Source: Planctomycetota bacterium
GTDB lineage: Bacteria > Planctomycetota > Planctomycetia > Pirellulales > Pirellulaceae
NCBI GenBank assembly: GCA_017303505.1
Contig: JAFLCP010000039.1
Location: forward strand, 1,730-54,552
Length of the DNA: 52,823 nucleotides
Direction of reading: 5' to 3'
Translations under genes and position numbers: made by a program
The notes under the pieces: generated by a model
What the model was told of the DNA's origin: nothing
Databases searched by the model: none
Seen by the model: only the letters and a program-made list of their open reading frames with translations
Part shown: positions 25,860-34,629 of the stretch, piece after piece
How the letters are laid out: the number at the start of each line of letters is the position of its first letter
Numbering within the stretch: the first letter of the stretch is position 1

Positions 25860-26283
25860 GAACTTACTTAACTTATCGCACGCCTTGAATTCGAACGACT
25901 TCAACTCTCGATCAATTTGCGTGCCATGGCCAGGCTCGCGAAACAAAACCTCACTGATGCCGATTCCCAGGTAGACCCCAACAAAATCAACGTATATCGT
26001 CTCGCTCCACAGCACGAGCGAACCATCGGCCTTCAAGCGGCATCTTCTTGGGAGCCACCTACGAGATTACTTGAAATGGGCAATATCTTTCGAATAGAAT
26101 TCGTCCGAATCTTATAGTAATTCTATTCGTTCCGTATGTCATCGACCTGGATGATTTTGGTCCATCCAGAATTATCGTGGCCTTCGGTAGAATTCTCCGT
26201 CAAGGTAGCCAAAAATCCAGCCATTTTCAACTCGTGAGTTGTGGCAAGAACTCAACCTCATTTTAAGCTAGGCAGAACCCGTC
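25860..26283. other. Intergenic region with a protein-like minus-strand remnant and an inverted repeat
   Basis: About 420 bases. On the minus strand, 26057-25890, an uninterrupted frame reads LVLWSETIYVDFVGVYLG and ISEVLFREPGHGTQIDRE. It looks like coding sequence, but it lacks a good start and would run into the sulfatase terminator, so it may be a gene remnant or a conserved intergenic element. CGAATAGAATT (26091-26101) and AATTCTATTCG (26119-26129) form an 11-bp inverted repeat with a 17-base loop. Confidence 0.35.
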
Positions 26284-26874
26284 ATGAAAAATTTCTTTAA
26301 TGCGATCTTTAGTGAAATTACGTTCGACCTCGATGACCTCACACCCCTTGGTTGGGTTATTCTCGCCTTAATCTTGCTTTTTGCTGGGGCAGTGGGGGTG
26401 GTCAATTACAAATATATATACCCCATGCTGCAAAATTCCGATGTTAATGCTTTGAACCGAAGAGCCTATGCTTTTGTTGTCATTGCACCCTTTATTGTTG
26501 CTGCCCTGATACCACTTTGCATCGGCATTCCCATCATGAGACGTTTCGGACTGAACTTTACCAAGACCGACAAGGTATGTCGAGAATTTCTTACGGCCAA
26601 CAATTTGGACAGTAGAGTTGAACATTATTTGGTATTTGAAATGGCCAGTCCTACCGAAGAGCTAACACCGACCCTGGTCTACAATTCGGAAAAAGAGGGC
26701 TATACAGTCACCACGGCCGGAGCTAACAAGGTTCTTCTCTACAAGCTATGTCTTCCCAAACTGCGCAAAATCTCAGTTGAACAACGTTCGATGAAGGAAA
26801 CGGCAAGACTGGCTGAAACAAAGATTCTTCGCTGGACGATTACCAAGCAAAATCCTTCAGCGAGCGTCACCTGA
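26284..26874 (+). CDS. Two-span membrane protein, unknown function
   Basis: A 196-residue protein with two membrane spans: about residues 22-42 (LGWVILALILLFAGAVGVV) and 62-83 (AYAFVVIAPFIVAALIPLCIG). The N-terminal 20 residues are acidic (FDLDDLTP). The C-terminal 110 residues are soluble and basic, with FEMASPTEELTPTLVYNSEKEGYTV and an ETKILRW segment. No family is recognised. ATG 26284 follows GGCAGAACCCGTC without a clear ribosome binding site. It is the first of two small plus-strand genes that face a minus-strand operon. Confidence 0.65.
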   Translation: MKNFFNAIFSEITFDLDDLTPLGWVILALILLFAGAVGVVNYKYIYPMLQNSDVNALNRRAYAFVVIAPFIVAALIPLCIGIPIMRRFGLNFTKTDKVCREFLTANNLDSRVEHYLVFEMASPTEELTPTLVYNSEKEGYTVTTAGANKVLLYKLCLPKLRKISVEQRSMKETARLAETKILRWTITKQNPSASVT

Positions 26875-27003
26875 AATAGTTAGTGCTGCAAGAACGTTCA
26901 TGTTAGAATGCTCAAGCCAGTATGTGCAATTAGTAGGCGTCCGTGTCTGGCTTCAGCCTAACTCACTGTGGGTTCAAAGCTATTTTTTTACAGAGAAACG
27001 AAT

Positions 27004-27468
27004 ATGACCCGAATTCGATTTTGGCTTTGCCTTGTCGCAACACTTTTCTTCTTTTCTACCATGGTCTATGCCGAGAAAGTGAACTTGTCGTCGGAACAAC
27101 TCGAGAAGATCGCAACCCATGTGGTCGATGGCAAAGTCCTGGCGATCTATGAACGAAAACAATCCGATGCCAACTGGAAATACACCCACTATGTCGCTGA
27201 AATCCAAGTAGAAAAATGTAGCAAGGGAGAAGGCATTGCAACGGGCGACCTTATTTACGTTCGATACTGGGACCGGGACTGGATTGGTAAAGGCCAAGTT
27301 CCTCCGGGCACTTCAGGTCACCGTGGGTTGCCTCAAGAAGGCGAAGTTATTCGAGTCTATCTTGCCCGCAAAGCGTACGATGGCTTCACCTACGAAAACA
27401 ATGATGGCGGCTTCAACGTCATTGGAGCCAACGGGTTTGAGAAACTGCCTAACCCGCCCAAGAAGTAA
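27004..27468 (+). CDS. Small secreted protein, paralogue of the gene at 33679
   Basis: A 154-residue protein with a classical signal peptide (RFWLCLVATLFFFSTMVYA, cleavage after VYA). The mature part reads as a beta-rich domain: VVDGKVLAIYERK, YVAEIQVEKCSKGEGIATGDLIYVRYWDRDW, SGHRGLPQEGEVIRVYLAR, ending in NVIGANGFEKL. The protein encoded at 33679-34311 shares the order of segments (ATxVV-G, YVAEI/YLTLI, EKG-I--G-LI, SGH---P--G---R-YLA), so the two belong to one family. ATG 27004 is chosen for the signal peptide; 26968 gives an improbable extension. Function unknown; a small periplasmic OB- or SH3-like barrel is possible. Confidence 0.75.
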   Translation: MTRIRFWLCLVATLFFFSTMVYAEKVNLSSEQLEKIATHVVDGKVLAIYERKQSDANWKYTHYVAEIQVEKCSKGEGIATGDLIYVRYWDRDWIGKGQVPPGTSGHRGLPQEGEVIRVYLARKAYDGFTYENNDGGFNVIGANGFEKLPNPPKK

Positions 27469-27490
27469 CGAAAAGCGAAAACGCTATAGC

Positions 27491-27541
27491 GGAGATTTCT
27501 CCAACAACTCCTCACCGCATGATGTTGGTTGGGAAATCTCC
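27491..27541. terminator. Terminator between convergent genes
   Basis: GGAGATTTC (27491-27499) pairs with GAAATCTCC (27533-27541). Inner CCAACA and TGTTGG add a second paired block across a small bulge. It sits in the 93-base gap between two convergent genes, so it could end transcription in both directions. Confidence 0.6.
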
Positions 27542-27561
27542 ACTGAAGAATCAATCCAAAA

Positions 27562-28686
27562 TCAAACCTCTTCACACTTTGGTTCAACGTAAGGAGTGCG
27601 TTCAAGCTCAAATGCCAGGGCTCGCGCATCGGCCAGCGACCAACTCACAAAGTTATTTCCATTTCTAGCGTCATAACGTGAAGCGATCGATGCGGCTTCC
27701 GCATGAAAGAAATCGGCTAATTCTGCGGGCGCGTATCGGTTATCTTCTCGGTAGATCGGTAGCCTTGTGGGGATCTGCACCTTACGCGGGGCTGGTTTTG
27801 TGCTAGCGATGCGTTCAAAAAAATCTCCTGCTCTCGAAAAGAACAACATGCGATCGTAGAGATAATTGGTTTCGCTGGCCCAACCAATATGTCGCTCGAA
27901 CAACCTTAAACCGATCCGAGTGTCAGCAACTCGAATGACATATAAGAAGTGCGAACAAATCGTTACGATTAGGTTGTAATCACCTTCTACCTTGGGATAA
28001 CCTTCTTCAAAGAACTCTTTAGCGTTCTCGACGTTCCCCAAGGAGAGTTCGGCGATTACCAAATCCGAATACGTCCGCTCAGGGACCGTGGTACAACTGA
28101 GTCTCCCTTCCAAAAGCGGTTGAGCTTTCTTGATACCGCGTTCATACTCGCCGTGCCTGACAAGTGTGTTCACTTCGCGATCTAATTCGCAAGCGCGACA
28201 ATCCGACATTCCACCTGCTGCAGCTTTTTTCCACTTGCGGCGTAGCGTATCGGCTCGTTTCAAATACCCCATGTGGTAGGCGTTATTCATTTGCTCCTTA
28301 TAAAGCGGCTTCAAGCCATAACCGTTACGCAACAGCCGCGTCTCATAATCGGACTCCATCGAATGGATTTTTTCACGCGAGATGCCCGGATATCCGTAAA
28401 TGCCACCGAGAATCCATTTGTATTGCCACAGAAATCGATTCTCGGGAAAGCGATCTGGATCACGATCGCTTTGGGCCAAGCACCAGGAGAATGCAACCAA
28501 GGCGCGATCATCGACTCCCGACTGCATCGCTGCTCTGACAAGGTCCAGGCGTATCGATACACCTTTTTCAAGATCGCCCATTGAGTCGGCCAGTTTAATG
28601 GCCTGCTCAAGGACCACCACTTTGGTAAGCGAGTTTTCCATTTGACTCGCTTCTTTTTCCAGTCTTTGTAGTTCTTCGTAACTCAT
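27562..28686 (-). CDS. Helical-repeat (TPR-like) partner of the HSP90-family protein
   Basis: A 374-residue, almost wholly helical soluble protein with no signal peptide. It has TPR-like helix pairs, e.g. KVVVLEQAIKLADSMGDLEKG, REVNTLVRHGEYERGIKKAQPLLEG and DLVIAELSLGNVENAKEFFEEGYPKVEG. A CRAC cysteine pair (near residue 165) interrupts the repeats. It starts 11 bases after the stop of the HSP90-like gene, so the two form an operon. TPR proteins are the usual co-chaperones of eukaryotic HSP90, bound through a C-terminal MEEVD that is absent here. I therefore infer a co-chaperone or client-selecting role, contacting HSP90 another way. Confidence 0.7.
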   Translation of the reverse strand: MSYEELQRLEKEASQMENSLTKVVVLEQAIKLADSMGDLEKGVSIRLDLVRAAMQSGVDDRALVAFSWCLAQSDRDPDRFPENRFLWQYKWILGGIYGYPGISREKIHSMESDYETRLLRNGYGLKPLYKEQMNNAYHMGYLKRADTLRRKWKKAAAGGMSDCRACELDREVNTLVRHGEYERGIKKAQPLLEGRLSCTTVPERTYSDLVIAELSLGNVENAKEFFEEGYPKVEGDYNLIVTICSHFLYVIRVADTRIGLRLFERHIGWASETNYLYDRMLFFSRAGDFFERIASTKPAPRKVQIPTRLPIYREDNRYAPAELADFFHAEAASIASRYDARNGNNFVSWSLADARALAFELERTPYVEPKCEEV

Positions 28687-28697
28687 CAGAGCAGTTC

Positions 28698-30509
28698 CTA
28701 TTTTTGCTCGCTGCCAGACAACCCGATTTCGATCAATCCCAATAGTCCATCGCTCAATACGGACATTTCCTGCGCCTTGAGCGGGTAATGTCCCAGTAAC
28801 AAGGCTTGCACATAGAGCATTTCTACAGCGCGTCGAATGAGTGCTCTATTCTGGATTTCCGATAATCGCCGAACGAGTTCGTTATTGTAATTCAAGCACA
28901 ATTGCGAACAGGCGTTGTGCCTGGACTCTGCCACTCCATCAAGAATGCCTTGCCACAATTCGTCCGCCACTTCCTTCGATTGCTCGATGCTTCGCAGAAA
29001 CGTAGCGGAGTCATTTGCGGTATACAGTGTCGCCAAATTCTTGGGTTCAAACCGCCGAAGTTCGGCGGTACATCTAAAGGGCTGAAGTACCACATCTGCA
29101 AATCGCAGAAAATCAAATGTGGCATCTCGCTCTTCGAGAGACAACTCTTCGAAATTCCGAGTCAATTCGGTAACATCGATCCGTTGCACTTCGCATTGCT
29201 CGTAAACCTCTGTGATTTTCTCGATCAATTCTGTGTCATAGGTATACCCCGCATTGATGATGCAGATTTTCTGAGCAGCAGCGACACCGGCGATCTGTCG
29301 AAACTGATCCCGTGAGGAAACGTAGCGAATGATGTCCTTTTCTCGTTTGCGATACTCTCCGAAAGGCATCTCTCCAAGCGTGGTTTCGAACGGCAGCCAA
29401 TCGATGAAAATGCGAAAGAACTCGTTATCTTCAACCGCTAGTGCTTTGATAGGGAGATAATGACAAGCGATTATGGTGTCGAGCAGCTCTCGGTTTTCTC
29501 GAGAGAGACGTACCAAATAAGCTTTTAGACAGTTACCCAGTTCTTTGCGGGCAGCTAGGAGCCGACTGTCTTCATAAAACGACTCGCGCGCCGCATTGGG
29601 GCGAAGTTCGTTGGAATTGACCACGCACTTCACAAAAAAAGCCCATTCGGGAAGCAGGTTATCTGCCTCTTCCGACAGGAGCATATTCTTGAGATAGACG
29701 CGATGCTTGTGTCGAGATGTCATCGTAGCGGCGAAAGGCAGTACGAAAGCGACTCCCTGGATTTTGCCTGCTACGGATTGAAGTGGAATGGCGTCTAAGA
29801 AATCCGTTTCAAAGATATCGTGTCCATACTCCAACAGTCGCTCTCGCAGGCTTTGTCCCTTAAGGTCACCGACCTCCCAGGGTGGTGGAGCATTGATCTT
29901 AGTGTGATGCTTGCCCGCAGTCACTGTAATTGGTATCGGCAAGAAAGCGCCAAAATGCTCCGCCGTTTCAGCGACATATTCCGCCGTAAAGAACTCTTCT
30001 TTCTCGGCTTTAGCTCGGAGGTAAACTTGAGTACCGGGAACAGTTTCGATATCGAGTGTCCGGATCTTGTATGTTCCATCGGAACGTCCGCGCCATTCCA
30101 AGGTTGGACTATTAGGCTTGATCGAACGGGTCACTACGACGATCTCTTCGGATACCACAAAGCCCGACAGAAGGCCGATACCGAACTGGCCAATGAAGTC
30201 GCTACGGTCCAAGGACTCGCGTTTACTCGATTGTCCGATGGTTGCCAGAAACTGGTGAATCTCCTCTTCGGTGAGCCCAACGCCATCATCTTGCACCATC
30301 AGCGTTGGAGGATTTTTACCGTTGGATTGCGTAAGCTCCATGGTTATCGAACCGGTGTGGCTGGGATCTACTTTTCGACGGGCAACCACCGCATCTACAG
30401 CATTTTGCAAAAGCTCGCGCAAATAGACCTGTGGACCACTGTAGAGATTGTCTGACAGAAGATCGATGACGCCTCGCAAATTGACCTGAAATTTATGTTC
30501 CATCGTCAT
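28698..30509 (-). CDS. HSP90-family (HtpG-like) ATPase
   Basis: A 603-residue GHKL ATPase of the HSP90 family, slightly shorter than HtpG. N-box: YLRELLQNAVDA (E32, N36, D39). G1: DDGVGL (74-79). G2: GQFGIGLLSGF (107-117). The middle domain keeps the catalytic-loop arginine region, NELRPNAARESFYED (R308). The C-terminal domain has NYNNELVRRL, like the HtpG dimerisation part. The tail lacks MEEVD. The sequence is clearly divergent from canonical HtpG, which suggests a specialised second HSP90. It is cytoplasmic and shares an operon with the helical-repeat gene. Similar HSP90-like/TPR pairs exist in actinobacteria as I recall; function unproven. Confidence 0.88.
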   Translation of the reverse strand: MTMEHKFQVNLRGVIDLLSDNLYSGPQVYLRELLQNAVDAVVARRKVDPSHTGSITMELTQSNGKNPPTLMVQDDGVGLTEEEIHQFLATIGQSSKRESLDRSDFIGQFGIGLLSGFVVSEEIVVVTRSIKPNSPTLEWRGRSDGTYKIRTLDIETVPGTQVYLRAKAEKEEFFTAEYVAETAEHFGAFLPIPITVTAGKHHTKINAPPPWEVGDLKGQSLRERLLEYGHDIFETDFLDAIPLQSVAGKIQGVAFVLPFAATMTSRHKHRVYLKNMLLSEEADNLLPEWAFFVKCVVNSNELRPNAARESFYEDSRLLAARKELGNCLKAYLVRLSRENRELLDTIIACHYLPIKALAVEDNEFFRIFIDWLPFETTLGEMPFGEYRKREKDIIRYVSSRDQFRQIAGVAAAQKICIINAGYTYDTELIEKITEVYEQCEVQRIDVTELTRNFEELSLEERDATFDFLRFADVVLQPFRCTAELRRFEPKNLATLYTANDSATFLRSIEQSKEVADELWQGILDGVAESRHNACSQLCLNYNNELVRRLSEIQNRALIRRAVEMLYVQALLLGHYPLKAQEMSVLSDGLLGLIEIGLSGSEQK

Positions 30510-30698
30510 TTATTAGTCCACGCTAATCCTACGGAAGACAACTTGAAAGAAAACAACCTATAGTGGCTTCAGCTATTGCTTTGTCGAAATAATGACACCA
30601 AGCAAATAGGAACACCTGTTTGTAGCACAAGCTTCACTGACTTCGTCCGACTCTTGCGCCGTGAATAACGAGCATTAGCCAATGGGGGAAATGGAGCT
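30510..30698. other. Upstream region of the HSP90-like operon
   Basis: The first part of a 447-base stretch that otherwise holds only one doubtful small gene. It should carry the promoter of the HSP90-like operon. A minus-strand TATAGG box is present near 30562, but no well-spaced -35 box, and no CIRCE-type inverted repeat is seen. Confidence 0.35.
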
Positions 30699-30965
30699 AT
30701 GACTAGTATTGAGAAGATGAGTGAATCGAAACTAGAAGACACATTCTATGCGATTTTCGTTCATTACAATCTATATTCTCTGAATTCAGAGCGACCACCG
30801 GCAAGAGTGTACAATCCTTTATCGGTCTCGTATAAGCAAAACGACATCACAGGAATCTCACTGTGCCGAGCTTGTGTTCAATACTACTTGCGCATTGCCC
30901 ATTACGGCTATTGTTTCGCACACAGTCACCACCAACAATTCGTGTCGGGAATCGCGTTAATCTAA
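30699..30965 (+). CDS. Possible small protein (88 aa)
   Basis: ATG 30699 is preceded by a purine-rich GGGGGAAATGGAG that could serve as ribosome binding site. The product is aromatic and cysteine-poor at first (FYAIFVHYNLYSLNSERPP), then CRACVQYYLRIAHYGYCFAHSHH with several Cys and His. No family is recognised. It converges with, and overlaps by 9 bases, the end of the CNNM gene. It could be a chance frame. Confidence 0.3.
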   Translation: MTSIEKMSESKLEDTFYAIFVHYNLYSLNSERPPARVYNPLSVSYKQNDITGISLCRACVQYYLRIAHYGYCFAHSHHQQFVSGIALI

Positions 30966-32477
30966 AGTAGCCTGCTCGCCGGTTTTCAAGATTTCAACAA
31001 TCTCCGCAGGCGTTTCAGCACTGCGCAGATGATCTGGAATAAACTCACTCTCATCCATAATCGTGGCGATCACGGACTGAAGCCTTTGATGGATACGAGG
31101 TTGGCCGGCGGGTGTTAACAGAAGAAACAAAAGATACGCTCGCTCTTGATTTCCTCGATAGGGAATTCCCTTATCGGAGCGAATGAAAAACACGACCGGC
31201 CGTTGGATACCAACCATACGAGCATGAGGCATCCCAAGCCCATTTCCCAAGTACGTTTCTACAGCCCGCTCACGCTCATCAATCGCCTTGATAACTTGCT
31301 CGCAACTGACAGGCAAATTCCACGGACTAATCCGCTGCAGAGCCAAACGCACCGCTTCAACCGTATCATTGGCTTCGACATCCAACTGAACGTGTCGTTC
31401 GTCGATAATGTCTGAAAGCACGACCTGCTCTTCATCTTCAAATTCGTCGCGAATGGTCCCGATAATCTCCTCGATGACGTCTTCAAGTGTTAGAAACCCC
31501 GTCCATACACCTTCTGTGTTGCGAACCAGTGCGACATGAATTCGCTTCTTCTGCATTTCGGAAAGAAGCGTTTCCAACAGCGAGTTTTCAGAGACGGTCA
31601 AGTAGGGACGTCGAATGCTCTTGAGGTCGGGATCATCCTGATCCAACAGCATAAGGTCCTTAATGTGAATGATGCCGATGGGATCGGACTTATCATCTTC
31701 GACCAGCGGATAGCGACTAAAGCGAAACTTGCGCAGGGCCTCCATGTTTACCTTCCAAGGCACGCTTGTACTCAAACAGCGAACAAGAGACTTGGAACGC
31801 ATCGCATCACGAACTCGCAACTCTCCCAAGTCGAATACGTTCTCAACAAACAGCAAACGCCGGAAAGACATAACCCCTTCCGTTTGCGACTGACTTAAGA
31901 GAATTCGCAGTTCGTCTTCGCTATGAACCGAATGCGCACCCGATTCACGAATGCCAATCAAACGCAAAACAATGGCAGCTGACAAGTTCAGAAATTTCAG
32001 TGGCAAATAGAAGAGATATCGAAAAGCGATCATCGGTTTCGCTGTCCAAAGCGACGCCCGCTCGGTCAAGCGAATCGCTATGGACTTTGGCACTAGTTCA
32101 CCGACCAGGATATGCAGAAAACTGACCAACAAATAGCTCAGCGTAAACGCGATACCATGTGCGGACAAAAAACGTGCGTGCGAATCATGAGAAAAAATGC
32201 CCAGCCAATCAATAACCGGCTCCACTAACCGAACAACGGCTGGTTCTGCCACGAAGCCAAGCCCGATGGAGGCGAAGGTAATTCCCAATTGGCAGACCGA
32301 CAGGTACTCGTCGAGGTACGTCTGAATATGCTTGACGGACTTAGCATTTGCCACACCGTCATCAACAAGCTCCTCGACTCGAGATGGACGCATTTTGACG
32401 GCAGCGAACTCGGCAAGGACGAAGAAGCCATTGAGCAACAGAAGCAAGACGGCCACTAACAAGTAGGCTATAACCAT
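30957..32477 (-). CDS. CNNM/CorC-type membrane protein fused to PTS EIIA
   Basis: A 506-residue protein. Residues 1-190 are a CNNM (DUF21) membrane domain: LLLLLNGFFVLAEFAAVKM, QLGITFASIGLGFVAEPAV and ILVGELVPKSIAIR. Two CBS domains follow (about 223-340: MRSKSLVRCLST, RYPLVEDD, PIGIIHIKDLM, HVALVRNTEGVWTGFLTLEDVIEEIIG). Usually a CorC_HlyC domain comes next. Here residues 354-500 are instead a PTS EIIA type-2 (fructose/nitrogen PTS) domain: AVETYLGNGLGMPHARM with candidate phospho-histidine H418, then a LLLTPAGQPRIHQRLQSVIATI segment. CNNM proteins move or sense Mg2+; an EIIA domain would tie that to PTS phosphorylation. No EI or HPr gene is nearby. Confidence 0.87.
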   Translation of the reverse strand: MVIAYLLVAVLLLLLNGFFVLAEFAAVKMRPSRVEELVDDGVANAKSVKHIQTYLDEYLSVCQLGITFASIGLGFVAEPAVVRLVEPVIDWLGIFSHDSHARFLSAHGIAFTLSYLLVSFLHILVGELVPKSIAIRLTERASLWTAKPMIAFRYLFYLPLKFLNLSAAIVLRLIGIRESGAHSVHSEDELRILLSQSQTEGVMSFRRLLFVENVFDLGELRVRDAMRSKSLVRCLSTSVPWKVNMEALRKFRFSRYPLVEDDKSDPIGIIHIKDLMLLDQDDPDLKSIRRPYLTVSENSLLETLLSEMQKKRIHVALVRNTEGVWTGFLTLEDVIEEIIGTIRDEFEDEEQVVLSDIIDERHVQLDVEANDTVEAVRLALQRISPWNLPVSCEQVIKAIDERERAVETYLGNGLGMPHARMVGIQRPVVFFIRSDKGIPYRGNQERAYLLFLLLTPAGQPRIHQRLQSVIATIMDESEFIPDHLRSAETPAEIVEILKTGEQATLD

Positions 32478-32810
32478 GACAGGTCTGATTTTGTTCCTTC
32501 GTAAAATGGTTGGGAGATCGTTGAGCGTCGGTCGACACTTGGAAAATGTCGTAACTCAATCTCGCCCTACTCGACGTTCAATATTTTACGCGATTTCCAA
32601 CCCCTGCGCAACCTGGAACCAATGGAAATGACATAAACCACTGCCACACAAGCACTTAGAAGCCCCCCAGCTCCACCAATTTACCGAAAACAGAGGATAA
32701 TTGTGGTTGAGCACGGCCTGGAGCTGCGAAACTTAGTCCCCAAGGACGCGTTCCAGTTCTTCGATTGCCCTAAAGCCCCTCAACCCCAAATCTCCCGCGC
32801 GAGTTAATCC
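32478..32810. other. Divergent intergenic region
   Basis: About 330 bases between the CNNM-EIIA gene and a secreted protein gene on the opposite strand. No strong promoter pair, terminator or repeat was recognised, and no gene is supported. Confidence 0.5.
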
Positions 32811-33500
32811 ATGAAGCTCAAATTGCTCAGCTTAGTCTTCGCACTTTTGTTTTTGGGAGCTTTCCCCTGTTCCGTTAGAGGCCAAGAGATTCCAGCCAAT
32901 TTGAGACGTTCTGGTGAAGAAATACTGGGAACAATTTCGCCTAACGAAACCAATTTTTGCGTCGTTAAACGATTTTTTGATCCTTATCCCTCGTTTGGCG
33001 ATGCGCAGCGAAAGGAGTATCGCTGGCGGATACGTGTTCCCAATGGTGAAGCATTCAACGTGGCCTGGACTACTGGCGAACTACCGGCCGAGGGATTTCC
33101 AATATCAAAAAACCGCCTCATCCCCAAGCGATCTCGTCTACCAGCTGCGGTAGGCGATGTGGTTATCGTAGTACGTGCCGAAGGTGGTGACAAACCAAGC
33201 CTTGAAATCAATCTCTTTGGAGAATTTCCACAGCCGCTTCCCTTTTCCATTGAAGAGCCAAACGGCGAAAAAGTTCAAGTAACCCCAAATCGATTGAATG
33301 CGACTACTTATCAAGGGACCTTCATCAAGGATGCAACATGGCTTCCCTATTGGAAAGCCAACGAACTTAAGGTGGAAGATATGGACCATCAGAAGGAAAC
33401 TTCTTTTGCTCCCGCAGGCAACCACTGGCTTATGAAGCATGTGATCGAACAAGATGGCAAACAAATCGGTTATGGCATTTGGCTTGAATTCAAAGAGTGA
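32811..33500 (+). CDS. Secreted protein of unknown function
   Basis: A 229-residue protein with a clear signal peptide (KLLSLVFALLFLGAFPCSVRG, cleavage near VRGQ). The mature part is mostly beta: YRWRIRVPNGEAFNVAWTTG, VGDVVIVVRAEGGDKPSLEINLFGEFPQP and KQIGYGIWLEFKE. No family is recognised. It lies 178 bases before another secreted-protein gene on the same strand and may share a transcript with it. Confidence 0.7.
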   Translation: MKLKLLSLVFALLFLGAFPCSVRGQEIPANLRRSGEEILGTISPNETNFCVVKRFFDPYPSFGDAQRKEYRWRIRVPNGEAFNVAWTTGELPAEGFPISKNRLIPKRSRLPAAVGDVVIVVRAEGGDKPSLEINLFGEFPQPLPFSIEEPNGEKVQVTPNRLNATTYQGTFIKDATWLPYWKANELKVEDMDHQKETSFAPAGNHWLMKHVIEQDGKQIGYGIWLEFKE

Positions 33501-33678
33501 TGTGCAGCGAACTCCATGTGGAGGAATTAACTCCATCAACCTAAGCAAGGACGGCTTGCCTTCGCGATCAGCAGTATTCTTGGCGGTTGCGATCGATTTT
33601 GTGAAGAGTAAGATTTCTTGTTTGCGTTGCTTCGTGTTTGGTTCGATGTATTTCGAGCGATTTCACAGGGGACCTCCA

Positions 33679-34311
33679 ATGCCTAGATATGTGTGGTTGC
33701 TGGTCTTGGCGATATTTTGCCCCACACCCTTACACGCAGAAAAAGCTCCCTCATCTATTGAAGAGTTGAGGCTAGAAGCTACTGCAATCGTGATCGGAAC
33801 GATTCATGATATCCGCATAGAATCCGAACCCTCAGAATTCGAAACGGGTGGCGGAAACAAGGATTGGGGAATCTACCTAACTTTGATTATAGAATCGGCA
33901 GAAAAGGGTGCTATTTCACCTGGTCAATTGATCGAAACACGCTGCTTTCGTATTCAGTTTCGAACAAGTATGTTGGAGTACCTAACGCCTTCTGGACATT
34001 CTCCGATTCCGTCGATCGGCACACACGTACGCGCGTACCTCGCAAAAAATGAAATGGGTTGGAGCGTTTTGCTTCCAAATGGAATCGAGGTCTTGTCAGG
34101 AAAGTCCGACGATGCGCCAGAAATTGCCGCATTAAACAGTCGAGCTTACACGTACTGGTTGCCCATTGAAGCTTGGTTTCTATTGACAGTGGTTATCGCT
34201 ACGTCCTCGGTGGTGAGCATCATTTTGAGGCGAGTACGAAATCGCCATTCTGCGGAGGAGAATAGAATTGAACCTCAAATTCCTGGTGAGCAAAGTGATT
34301 CGGCGGATTAA
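33679..34311 (+). CDS. Secreted/membrane-anchored paralogue of the gene at 27004
   Basis: A 210-residue protein from ATG 33679 (AGGGG 9 bases upstream; the frame is open back to 33454 but the extension looks non-coding). It has a signal peptide (YVWLLVLAIFCPTPLHA), then the same domain as the product of 27004: LEATAIVIGTIHDIRI, YLTLIIESAEKGAISPGQLIE and SGHSPIPSIGTHVRAYLAK. Unlike that protein it adds a C-terminal membrane span (about 162-182: WFLLTVVIATSSVVSIIL) and a basic cytoplasmic tail. The domain therefore probably faces the periplasm, anchored at its C-terminus. Function unknown. Confidence 0.75.
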   Translation: MPRYVWLLVLAIFCPTPLHAEKAPSSIEELRLEATAIVIGTIHDIRIESEPSEFETGGGNKDWGIYLTLIIESAEKGAISPGQLIETRCFRIQFRTSMLEYLTPSGHSPIPSIGTHVRAYLAKNEMGWSVLLPNGIEVLSGKSDDAPEIAALNSRAYTYWLPIEAWFLLTVVIATSSVVSIILRRVRNRHSAEENRIEPQIPGEQSDSAD

Positions 34312-34629
34312 ACATCTAAAGATGCAATGAGCAATTGAGTAACCTACCCGGACACCGACTCGTTCGACTATTTGCACTCAAAAATCGAACTTTCCCGGTT
34401 AATGGAACATCTCTATTGCAACGGCCATATCTCCTTCTGCGGGCGGCTTGCTATTCGTACAACGCGATTTTTCGCGCCAATAGGGCCATCCATATGGTTC
34501 GCCTTTCGAATTATCTTCTCCAGGTTGCCATCATTTGGACTTATGGACACCGTATGAGTCGATTACACTAAAGTAGTTATCCGAGTTGTTTTGCAACTCT
34601 CCCACCATGCGGAGAGGACTGAGGAAGTT
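34312..34629. other. Intergenic region upstream of the helicase
   Basis: About 318 bases. Short plus-strand frames in it have no coding character. It should carry the helicase promoter, but no clear box pair is seen. Cold-shock-type 5' leaders are common before DEAD-box helicase genes; nothing here proves one. Confidence 0.45.

Noticed and set aside
28698-30509. Heat-shock CIRCE element before the HSP90-like gene
   Set aside because: The upstream region contains no TTAGCACTC-type inverted repeat.
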